Assembly (NCBI RefSeq): GCF_026151205.1
Contig: NC_087074.1
Coordinates: forward strand, 5,580,001-5,644,000
Direction of reading: 5' to 3'
Length of the DNA stretch: 64,000 nt
Source of the DNA: Bolinopsis microptera
Taxonomy: Eukaryota; Ctenophora; Tentaculata; Lobata; Bolinopsidae
Positions 36,841 to 48,800 of the stretch are shown piece after piece. The notes beneath the pieces were generated by a model. The model worked only from the letters and a program-made list of their open reading frames with translations. It had not been told where the DNA came from and did not search any database. Made by a program: the position numbers and the translations under genes. Every line of letters starts with the position of its first letter. Positions within the stretch are counted from its first letter, which is position 1.

Positions 36841-39800
36841 GGTGTCTGAAACGTACAGCACACCATTTCTCTCACAAACCCCGTACGGGAAGTGTAAGAG
36901 TCCTTTCTTTCTCCCGAACCCTCCGAAGCACGCCACCAAGCTGTTGTTTTTATCCACAATCTGAATAAATGTAATTCAAACACAAGGAAATATTTTGTTA
37001 TCTACTCTTTTGCTTACACGTGACGTATTGCTATTAGCAGACTTGTTTCATTTTTAAAACCAGGCTACTCAAGAGCCGCTTAAGAGCTGTTTACGAGCCG
37101 TTTAGGAGTCAATGGCCATGGTCTAAATTCGGGATCTAGATAATAGTGTTCAAATAACATGGTCTAAATTCGGGATCTAGATAATACTATAATAGTGTTC
37201 AAATAACATGGTCTAAATTCGGGATCTAGATAATACTATAATAGTGTTCAAATAACATGGTCTAAATTCGGGATCTAGATAATACTATAACAGTATTCAA
37301 TTTCGAATAATAGTGTTCAAATAACACGATTGGAACGTTTATTGCCATTAAATTGTCTGTTGAAATGATCTGCCTCTCGTCGTGTCTGGGACTGACACCC
37401 GGCTTATTCGACTGTCACTTGAACTTCGTACAGTTTAATCCAATCTAATCTAATCTATATTTAATCTAACTTTGCACTAGCTGTGTTTAACTTTAATGTT
37501 CATTTTCATCTACTCCCCCTATAAACCTTGCCTTCTGAAGCTCCCATATATTGTGAGATGTAAGGAAGCGCTTAGTATAGTGATCACCCCACGTGATCAG
37601 ACCACGTGATCAGACCACGTGATCAGACCGCGTGATCAGACCACGTGATCAACCCACGTGATCAGTAGACTACGAACACTAAGTCGCAAACCCTTCATGA
37701 GTCACTTGAGCGGTACATTTTGCACCGTAAAGGCCCTTACATCATGGCTACGGAAACAACGTCTGTGCTTCTACCAGAGGCCGTAGATATTCTTATCTAC
37801 AGCGCACACTATATCACCATGATAACTTGTCAAACTTCACGGTAAGAGCTCACTGTACACTTGATATCTATAAACGGTGCCATCATTGCCACACTCAGCC
37901 ACTTCTCAATAACCCCCCTGTTAGCGTGTCTCTGTGTTTTGTGTTACCTGGATACGGTGGTTCCGCGTGTCAGTTATTATAACGTTTCCCAAACTGTCAA
38001 TGGTGAGATCTGTGGGGCCGAGGAATTCTCCTGGCCTGTTGCCAACTACCCCGATAGAGCGGGAATACCTGTGTTCACTTGTCAGCACCTGGGGGAGAGA
38101 GTTTAGTGGGGCTATCTTGGTGGTCATTGTACTGGAACAAGACGTGTATCGTTACAGATCATTTTGCCGTTTTTAAACTTTTATCGCTGTTTTTAACGAG
38201 TACCTTGTAATTTGATTTATAACTTCGAGACATATAAATGGGTACAGCAGTAACAAATCAATATAACAAATGTTTTAGTTGGCGCTTTTTCCTTGATAGC
38301 ATTTGCCAAGTATCTTATCGTTTTTTCCTTTCGTGATTATAGCATTTTATAAGCATTGATTCTATCACGTGCATTTAGATAGAAGGTAATTTAAAGCACT
38401 ATCATTCACATTGGTACTGGTTCACGTTACCTATAAATAGTGAGAGATATTCACTCTAAAAACAGTATATTTATAAGATAAGAAACAGCCGTCTTCTAGC
38501 TTGTATCAAATAATACAACTGTGAACTGTCTGACCTGCACGAAGTGGTTGCAGAAGAAGTTGTTGGCGTCCGTAAAGAATATTTGCCCGTCAGTGTCGCT
38601 GGTTACCCCCGTTGGTAGCTGTAGATCGCATGAATGGGGTGACTTGTTGTGTATCTTGTCGACTAGCTCTCCTGTTCTCATGTCAAACACGCTAATGATT
38701 CCTGCAGGGGATTGCTGTATTATATAATATGGTAATTGGTAAGGATGCATTGTGTACACGTTGCATTATTGGTGCATATCATGTGCATATCAAACCGCAA
38801 TCCAGTCTTCTGTCTCGCCTCATATTTATTAAAATTTCGAATTCTAAAGAATAATGCGGTCATTCTGTTAATGATCCTATAGATGCTTATAACAGTTAAA
38901 TGTTAACCCTGCGATTTTAAGATTTCCTATTAAGGCCCGGAGTTGCCCGGAGGAAGTAATATACTCGTTAATCAATGATATTGTAAAGGACTGTTTATCC
39001 TAAAAACTATTCTTCCATTAGATGCATCTGCGTATATCTGCGTCATGCTGTCATTATAACAGTATAAGCAGTGGATTTGAATAGTCTGAAACTGTCAAAA
39101 ATGCACCCATAAATACTAAATACTCGCCTATAAACTATAAACCTCGCATATATTACATACCCATCCCACTGTTTGCGATGTAGATAAAGTCTCCAGATAC
39201 TGCTATGCCGCGTGGAGAATGGAGCTTGTTTTCCCCTAAGAAAGAGAGTTTAGTATTTGTTTCATTTTTATGTTCTCTAAAGCAGTTTCGACTTTCATTT
39301 CACTTTAATGGCCATTATTCTTGTGTTATAGTATCAATAGTTTCAAAGGTACTATGACGTCATGTTGGTAAAGTTAATGAATTGCTGTACCAGTTAGGGA
39401 CATACCGATAAAACGGATGAAGTTCCCGTCTCGGTCGAACACTTGAACTCTGTCATTTCCCGTATCACTAACATAGTGTGTTCCCTCGTGTGTTGTTACA
39501 CCTGTGTAGGAGACTCTTTGTTAGTACGGGTATTAATTAGTAGGATTGATAATAATTAGGATTAATTAACTGTACCATTTTGATCGTTACTTGAGTTTAC
39601 ATCCGTGGAGGAAAGTTTTATTTTGTAGGATCTTGTTCCATTGTTTTTAAAAGATGAGCTCGGAATTTTAACGATTGCTTTTAAAGCTTGGTTATTGGTT
39701 AGCCATGAATAGGTGAGCAAGAAATTAAACAAAAAAGTTGGATTATATGATTTTTTAAAACATTAAATTTCCGAAACAAAATCAGATCAGCAATAACAAG

Positions 39801-42800
39801 CAAACAATTCTTTACAATTAATGTAATAAATAATTAAGCTGCAACTAGGACAGTAAGACTTACAGTTAACAGTTAACACACGTAACATTATACAAATATA
39901 GGTAGACGAAGCTCAGTCAAACTACTCGTCAAACATTTTTTAAACCGAATGATAAAATAATGAATCCTTGTTAAATAAAATATTGCTTTAGAGTCCATCT
40001 CTCTTACACTAACAGTGTAAGACCACTTAAATCTGGTCTCGTTCAAGAGTCCATCTTTCACCGAACTGCTCGTCTACATTGTGCGCCATCTTGAAATGGT
40101 ACTTCTTCCTCTTCTTTACCAATGCCAATCGGGTGGTGTGATCAGCCTGCTTCACCAGCTTGCATCCTGTCGGAGTTACTGCGTTCTTAGGATCTTGTGA
40201 GAACTCAAAGTATCCGGAATCTTGTTCGAAGTTCGCGTTGAAAGGTTTTCCGAGTGAACTTGTGATCTGCTGGGCATTCCATCGGAACTCTGCCTCGTTT
40301 GTCTTACTGGCTTCAATGAAGGTGAATGCGTTAGTTTTCTTATTTTTAAGTAATGGTTTTCCCAATTCCGAAGACACTAGGGACCATTTTCCTGAAATAC
40401 CTATGCTAAATCTCTGAGATTGTGAGTCAAGGTTCGTAGGGTTTCCTCCAACACCGTCTTCAAGTAAGTCAAGGGACTCCCCACTGCCTGCATTCTTTAG
40501 ATTGCAGTCGTTAAGCGCCCACGTGTTACTTTGATCTATGATCCTGGAATCCTTGATGTCTCCCTCTATCTTTACAAGTCTATTGTCGACCACATGGTAT
40601 TCAGGCCTCCGGTATGAGATGATGCGTCCGTAGCTTGTAAAGAACGGAGCAGCTTTCTTCTTCGAGTTCATTCCTAGTTTTGGATGCTTCTTTCCCACAA
40701 TGGTCAGGTAGGAGTTACTTTCTTCGTTTTTAAGGTAGATGACCATCTGCTTCTTACGGTAGTATGTCACAATGTTCTTTGAGCCTTTCTTATTCTTTTT
40801 TCCATTTTTAGAAACTGATGAAACCAACTTGATTTCTCCATCAGTCGCTTTATAGACACCCTTGCAGTGCTCACCCATGAAAGCACACCTATTTTTAGCC
40901 AGCCCGATGTTGCTCAAGTCTTTCTCTGTGAAACTGAGGCTAGCATCGATCACCAAGTAGAGCAGTCCAGATTCCTCCCCGTCTACTTCAGAATAGTAAG
41001 CATTTGCTCGGTCATAATCATAAAATATGACAGTGAAGTATGCCTTACTGAGGATTGCTTTGCCACAGATGTCATCCGCCTCAGTCTCCCAGGTGCCGTT
41101 CTTAAAGTTTCCCCATCCCTTTCCGTAACTTTCCTGTATGATGAAACTTTCCTTGTTGTACCCGATAATAGAATTAGCGTGAGAACCCCCATTCTTGCAC
41201 TTTGCTCCCAGCTTCTTGGCACCAGATCTTGTGTAGGTGGTGACGGCTGGGCCGGTCTGGAGGGCATGCTTCAGTTCCTTCTCTGTGTGGGCTGGAACTG
41301 TCGGTCCAATGAAGACGAACTGATCGTCTAATACGTTGCTGTATTTATTTCCCATCTTATGGCCACAGTCACATCCAGATTTTCCCTCACCCCATGCTCT
41401 GCACGCATTTTTTGTGTAAGGCAACTCATCTCTTGGAACGATCCAGTTGGAATTCCTCGCTAGAGCTGCCATTCTGTAGGGCTGAGTTCCAACGCAGACT
41501 CTTCCATCACAATTCATGAAGTTCTGTATGGAGTAAGGCACCCAGTTTTCCGAAACCAGCGCAATCCTAGCCTCCAGAGCCTGTGTCCCAGAAACTTGTC
41601 CACATGATCCACATGTAGCACCTTGGTATATTGCACTGCTGACTACTCCGCGGTTACTGTTGTCGAAGTAGTCAGGAATGGAAGCCTGGTCATTCCACCA
41701 CCAGTCGTCCACAACATCAGCCTTTTCTCTATCCTCCTCTGTGTCGGACATCTCCTCCTCTTGAGCCTGGGCTAGGAGAGGCAATAGGGCCAGTAGAAGA
41801 AAGAGCTTCATCTCGATGATGTTCACCCCTGTTTCTTTGAGCAAACTTGGCTTTGGAAGAAAGGTGTTTATTTGACCTTTAAAATTCAAAGAATTCAAAA
41901 TTAGGATCGTAAATGTACAGTGGTCGTTCAAAACTACGCAGTTAAAAATTGAAAGATAAATCTTGGCTGTTTGACTCAGACTAAACCGTTTGACGTGTCA
42001 TTTACATCGAGAATAAACGCTTTACAAATGAGATCGGAAAGAACATAAGATGAAAGTTCTCATGCAGGAAGCCGAACATGTTGAAGTGATGAAAGACCTG
42101 GCCATCTCAAGCTTTTAAATGCCGAAATCAATTATTCGACCATTCAGACGATCCACTAAAGCCCTGGAATGGCGTACGGAGGTAGGAGTCTCGTTAAAGG
42201 ATGTCTTCAACTTCACCAAGTGGTCAAATGGGCATTGTGATGGTCTTATGTTTACAATCTATCGTTTGTATCGACGATATTGGTCAATGGTTATCATGAC
42301 CCTCCCAGTAAGTTGTCTATTCCGAAGAAACAAGTATTAGTCGAATATTATTTGGCCTTTGTTTACTGTATTTAGATATAAATACAAACCTGGTATTTCA
42401 GCAGTTATAAACTTATACGACGGAAGTGAGGAAGACTCGTCCGTGGACTTATTCATTATTGGCCGTGGCCGGATGTGAAATTAGTCATACGAGGCTACTT
42501 AAAGGCCACGGATCATAAGTCGGGTCGAATATTTAGGATTAGTTATATATTTATAGTTAGTATTTAGAATGATGGCGATGCCGCAGTTACCGGCCAGTAT
42601 CAGGGTTTTATGTGCTCGGAGATTGGTTCAATTAGTAGATCTGCTAGTATGGACCATGATCGTGCAGTCTAGTTTTGATGACATTTTCGAACCAAACAAC
42701 CTTCTAAAAGAACTATTTAAACAAACCAACGTCTGGTTATTCAGCTCGGGAAATACTCGGCAGATTTGTGAGCGATTTGCAGACTTTATAGGACTGGAGC

Positions 42801-45800
42801 TGGTCACGTGATTTCCTAGGCCATGCCAAGGATCGGCTTTATGTTGACAAATTATGTCTTTATTGGCATATTTACTGTATGTTAATAAATATTAGACAAC
42901 AATATTTGTCGTACTTCTGTATGATTCATTAGCTTCAATACTGAAAGGCCCATACAAGTTGGAAGAACATTAGCACAAAATTTACTAATAATGAATTTAA
43001 ATTAGTGTACTGGAACAGATTGTAATATTTTGACTGTTAATCGCATAAATTTGAGGCCTTGCCAAAGAAGAGTAAGATTTCACAGAAAGCGATCAGATAA
43101 AATGAGAGCATCTCTTGTTTATCTTAATGAGGTCAATTTTACGATTTTAATAATTATTGTCTTTCGTCCTTTGTGGGCCAATATTCCATTACGCGGTTTT
43201 GTACGAAAATGTACCTCTTAGAGTTAGTCCTCGTATTTTATTTGAGGTCTCAGGCCATGGCCTCATGTCATTTTTCTGGCCTCACAAATTGAGGGTCCGC
43301 CGGTTTAGTTGGTCCATAGTTTACAGGGGGTAACATTGGTTCCTTTGACAGAGCTGCTCATACTTCATACTGAATATTTATCCACCAATATGGGAGCAAA
43401 CATCACAAATAGGATACCAGATTTATAGAAGGTCACTGTAAACTGTAAAGTGTAAACTCCCTGAAAACGTCGAATATTCAATAACTCAGTTCTAAATCGG
43501 TTCTTGCACGAGAAAATACTGTTTTTTAATTTTCTCTACTGGCATCAGCTGATTTTAATTTCCCTGAAAGTACCGCGGTATCCTCTCAAAGCGAGATCCT
43601 ACTTTAGTATCTAGGTTGACACTTTAAAGTGGGAGTTATTTTTGGGCAACTTGCTAGATCTTTGTGTAAACTTGGTTGATAGCTTTCGTGTAGCTTTAGT
43701 ATGATGTTTCCGATTTTACGATTTGGAAAATATTAAACGACCGACTTTATGCAAGACGTCGATTGATCAAAATAAAAACATATATTCAATTATGAGCCTG
43801 ACTTTTTTACATTTTACAATCCATCTCATAAATTACAAAAAAATACAAAAACTAAGCTAAACTTCCCGTCAAATAAAATTATTTCTTTACAGCATGCCAA
43901 AGAAAAAAAATCGAATTATCTAGATAACGTCTTAATTGATGGCATCTAAATGTGTTATCCACTGAAATATTCGCTGCCCAATGACAGAAATAACTGAGTA
44001 TATTTGTTAAATCTGGCCCCGCTGGAGGGTCCACCTCTCACTGGCATCATCCACCACTCCGTGAGCCATTCTTACACTGTTCTTCCTCATCAATACCAAT
44101 CTGTTCGCTTTATCTGCCTCCTTTACCAGCTTGCATCCAGTCGGTACCACTGCGTTGTCAGGGTCTCCTGAGAACTCGAAGTATCCGGGATCTTTCTCGA
44201 AGTTCCGGTCGAAAGGTTTCCCGAGTGAACTTACGATCTGCTGAGCGTTCCAACGGAACTTGGCTTCATTCAGCTTGCCTCCTGGTTGGGAAAATGTTTG
44301 AAGCCTGGTCTTCTTGTCATGTAGTAAAGGTCTACCCAGTTTGGAAGATACAAGAGACCATTTCTGTGAAATACCCACACCAAATCTCTGACTGTCGGAG
44401 TTCATGTTAGTTGGATTGCCTGTAATACCATATTCAATCGTTCTGCTCTTTTTCTTGGTGATTGTTATCTCTTTTAAGTCAAGAGACTTCCCAGTGGCTC
44501 GATTCTGTAGATTGCAGTCGTCAAGCGCCCACGTGTTACTTTGATCTATGATCCTGGAATCCTTGATGTCTCCCTCTATCTTAACAAGTCTATTGTCGAC
44601 CAGATGGTATTGTGGGTACTGGTATGATATGAGACGTCCATAACTTGTGAAGAACGGAGCAGCTTTCTTAACGTTGGATGACATCACTAGCTTGGGATAA
44701 CTTTGCTTCATCTTGTTGGTATGTTTCAGTTGTAGGTATGTTTCAGTTGCATCGTTTTGAAGGTAAATCACCATCTGCTTCTTACGGTAGTATGTCACCA
44801 AATTTGGGATGTTCTTCTTCTTCTTCTTCTTTTTTCCCTTTTTGGAAATAGAAGAAATCAATTTGAATCCCTCTTCGAGCGTTTTATAGACGCCCTTGCA
44901 GTACACACCTAGGAAAGCACATCTATTTTTAGCCGTTCCGATGTTATTCAAATCTTTTTCAGTGAAATGTAGACCAGGCTCGTATTCTAAGAAGCTGAGC
45001 TCAGATTCCACCATCTCATCCTCATGATAGTAAGCATTCGCTCTGTCGTAGTCATAAAATATAACTGTGAAATATGCTTTATTGAGGATTGCTTCACCAC
45101 ATGTGCCCTCTATGTTGGTTTCCCAGGTGCCGTTTCCAAATTTTCCCCACCCTTTACCGTAACTTTCCTGTATGAGGAGAGTGTCTTGGGTGTACCCGAT
45201 GACAGAGTTTGCATGACTGCACCCATTTTTGCACTGTACCCCTAGTTTCTTAGCTCCAGATCTTGTGTAACAAGTAGTAGCGGGACCGGTTTGCAAGGCT
45301 AACTTCAGCTTCTCCTTTGTTTGGGCTGGAACTGTTGGTCCAATGAACACGAACTGATCGTCTAGTACGTTGGTGTAATTTCCCATCTTATGACCACAAA
45401 GGCATTTTGTTTTTCCCTCACCCCATTTTTTGCACTCACTCTTTGTCCAAGGCAATTCATCTTTTGGAACGATCCAGTTGGAATTCCTCACTTGAGTCGC
45501 CATTCTGTAGGGTTGAGTTCCAATGCAGATTCTTCCATCACAATTCATGAAGTTCTGTATGGAGTAAGACACCCAGTTCTCCGAGACCAGAGCAATCCTC
45601 GCCTCCAGAGCCTGAACTCCAGAAACCTGCCCACACGCACCACAGGTCACACCTTGATGTATAGCCTGACTAACCACCCCACGCTTGTGGTTATCCAGGT
45701 ATGTAGGAATGGGGCCCTCATTGGTCAGGCCCTGATGAGTCAGCCACCAATCGTCCACAAACTCAGCCTCTTCCTTATCCTCTTCGGTCTCTGTTATCTC

Positions 45801-48800
45801 CTTTCTTATCCACATTATCAGCGCGCCCAGTTCACTGTTGCCTTTCTTTGCCATTTTTAGATCGTCAAGCTCCTGTGCAAAACTTAGTATCGGCACTAAT
45901 GCCAATATAGAAAGGAGTGTCATTGGTATCCTCTGATCGTGTACTTCTTCGTCTGCTGATTAAACTTTGCTTTATTTGGGAGATTTGGTATTAGTTCACG
46001 TTACAAAATCAATTCCGAGACATATGACAAATATCGAACACAGAAAATGAAAAAACCATGTTATGGCAAATGGCAATTATGCAATCACAGTGCTGGCAAG
46101 CACGACCGGTGCATTTATTGTGGGTATACTATGTACCCCCTTTACTATTATACCCCCTTTACTATTATACCCCCTTTACTATTATACCCCCTTTGGTACA
46201 CGTTACAAGCCTCTTTCGTGCACGCGAAGCGTGCACTCCGGCCGGAGGCGGCGGCCGAAGGCCGCCGCCTCCGGAGTTTTTCAGGCATTAAGACTCATCG
46301 GAAGTCGTTCAGCAGATTTATTTTTAGTTCAAAACATTCTAATTTGATGTCAAAGATGACAGGAATAAAAAATAGTTATGTTGAGATTTTTAAGAAATTT
46401 GCATAAAATACTCGCCAGCACTGTTATACGAAATTCGGTAAAAAACCCAAAATCGCCATATTCAGGTGCCTTAAAAACAATGTTAAAATCGAGTTAGAGA
46501 TCTGAAATTTTTCAGGGCGTCTAGACGTTGACCAAATCGACTGCAAAAAAAGTTTCAGGTTTCAGGAACATCGGGAAGTGGGTTTTCTAGAACCCCTGTT
46601 TTACGACAGATTGTCGTGATACAGATATACATACATATATATTCAGGGATAGACGCTTTGCCAGTGAATTATAGGCTACATTCAGGTGTCTTTAGATTCG
46701 TACCTATAAAAGATACAGTCATTTCCGACCACAGGTCTTAAAGATAATCGTCTACACAGTAGTTTACGTTATATTAAAAAATTATTTGACGTCATTATCA
46801 CCCTTTGATGACGTCATCAATTTGAGCATTTTTAAAACCTTATTTTTCACAAAGTAATAACTTTTAAAATTGATTTTACACCATTAAGATGTAATTTTAT
46901 TCAAAATTTGAGGGAATTTTAATCTTAGATAATTGTTCAAGCATTCTGAAAATCTACCGGAAAGTTTTTCTAGCTTGCTCCTTCATAAAGATATTCGTCA
47001 TTGAAGTTTGTGCTTTTTTGAAGAATTATTTTATAAAAACGTCAATTTTGCGATTTAGTATTCTCTGGTGTTGGGCCATGCCTTGGGTTGTGGAGCTCAG
47101 TTCTGCTTCCTATAGGTATAAATTGTGCATTAGGCTAGTTTTAAAGTTGAAAATCGAAAAGTTGCACACGTGGGGACACGCCCAAATTGATAGAAAATTG
47201 CTAAAATCACTGAAAATTGCTGTTTTCGTCATTTTCTGTCAACTTTAGAGTGCCGTTGTGATTACAGTTCTTCTTGAAATACTTTGAAACTTTGCATGCT
47301 TATCAAACTATATATAAAACAATTACATGCAAAAATTTACGGCGATTCAATATTGGATGCGCACGCAACGTCCGCTCAAAGTTTGCACGTGCGAAAGGTG
47401 AGAATTTTGCTCATTCGTGATTTCCAACAAATTCTGCTTTGCCACGACAGTTTAATGTCATTATATATGAATTTAATGCCAACTTGAATGAGTATTAAGT
47501 GGCATATTCAGTCAGTGATCGACCGATATGCTTCCCTAAACACAAGGAAATGTTTTTAAAGGAAAAATTCGAAATCGTTGAAACTTCCTCCTTATTAATG
47601 AAGATATCAGTTTATTAATAAACTGTGATTGGCTGGTCGACCTCGTTGATATCAGTCTAAGATCCTCTATTGGATGCTTCGAAGACAAGTGGTACGTCCA
47701 AAAGAACGGAGTGCCTACAGGTGGAAGTCTGTGTGTGCAGTTGGCCAACATAACTGTATTTTATGTAATGAACAAATGCGTTTACAGTAAAACCGACATG
47801 ATGAAGAGAGTCAGGACTGTAAGACGGTACATTGACGATGGTGCAGGTTTCTTCTACAGCACTGAAAGGAAATTTGACCAGTGGATTTCCGATGTAAACA
47901 AATCCTTGAAAGAATATGGGCTACTCATTGACGAATCCCAATGGAAGGAAGTTGGCACGCCTGTGGCTTTTCTAGATATCGAGTTTTGTTTCGACCCTGA
48001 GGGAAACTTACAAACTGACCTCCATATCAAGGAAACAGATTCAAGGAGCTATCTACATTTTAGCAGTGCACATCCAAACCACATTTATAGTGGAATAGTT
48101 TACAGCCAGTGTATCAGACTCAGGAGAATAATCAACTCACAAGAACGACTGGAAACCAGATTGAGTGAATTAAGCCAAGCATTCAAGGCAGCTGCTTATC
48201 CCTCAAAAATGGTGAACAACATTAGCAAAAAAGTTCTCAACTCAGAAAGAAACCTTGAACGAAGACCTCCCAAGGACAACACACTGAAGCCAGAGATCCT
48301 ACCAATAAGGGTTGTCTCAACCTACGGAAGTGACTCTGACATTGTCACCACAGTGAAAAAGTATGAGGAGAACTTAAAGAAGACCAGAAGTTTTTGTAAC
48401 CTGAGTGACTCAAAACAACAGAGTAACACCCTTGAAGAAAAGAAGAATGGCAAAAAGTTCTTCCAATTTGTCAAGAAAACAGGAAGCAACCTCAAAAGCC
48501 GGTTGGTTAAGGTGAAAGAAATAGCTCTGGGGAATAAGCATGGTCAAACAAGGCCGTGTAGAAAGAAGAACTGTGCAACGTGTGAGTCTATTGATAGTGC
48601 TACACAAATCAGCATCAATGGGAAACGGGTAAAACCAGCACCAGGTACATGCATCACTTACAACATCATATATTTGATCAGATGTAAACTGTGTGAGAAA
48701 CCATACGTAGGCAAATCCACCAGAATGCTACGGGTAAGGTTTGGCGAACACAGAAGAGCATTCTACAAGATCATCAGTGGGCAAAAGGTTGACACGGATG

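Noticed and set aside
37588-37665. CRISPR-like array
   Set aside because: Repeats are contiguous with no spacers, and the host is an animal.
40867-41331. 154-codon ORF opposite papain-like gene 1, and a similar 156-codon ORF at 45390
   Set aside because: Antisense shadows of the real papain-like genes.
47018-47487. Short ORFs upstream of the retroelement ORF as the missing RT N-terminus
   Set aside because: No RT motif A or finger-domain residues in any frame; the region appears noncoding.
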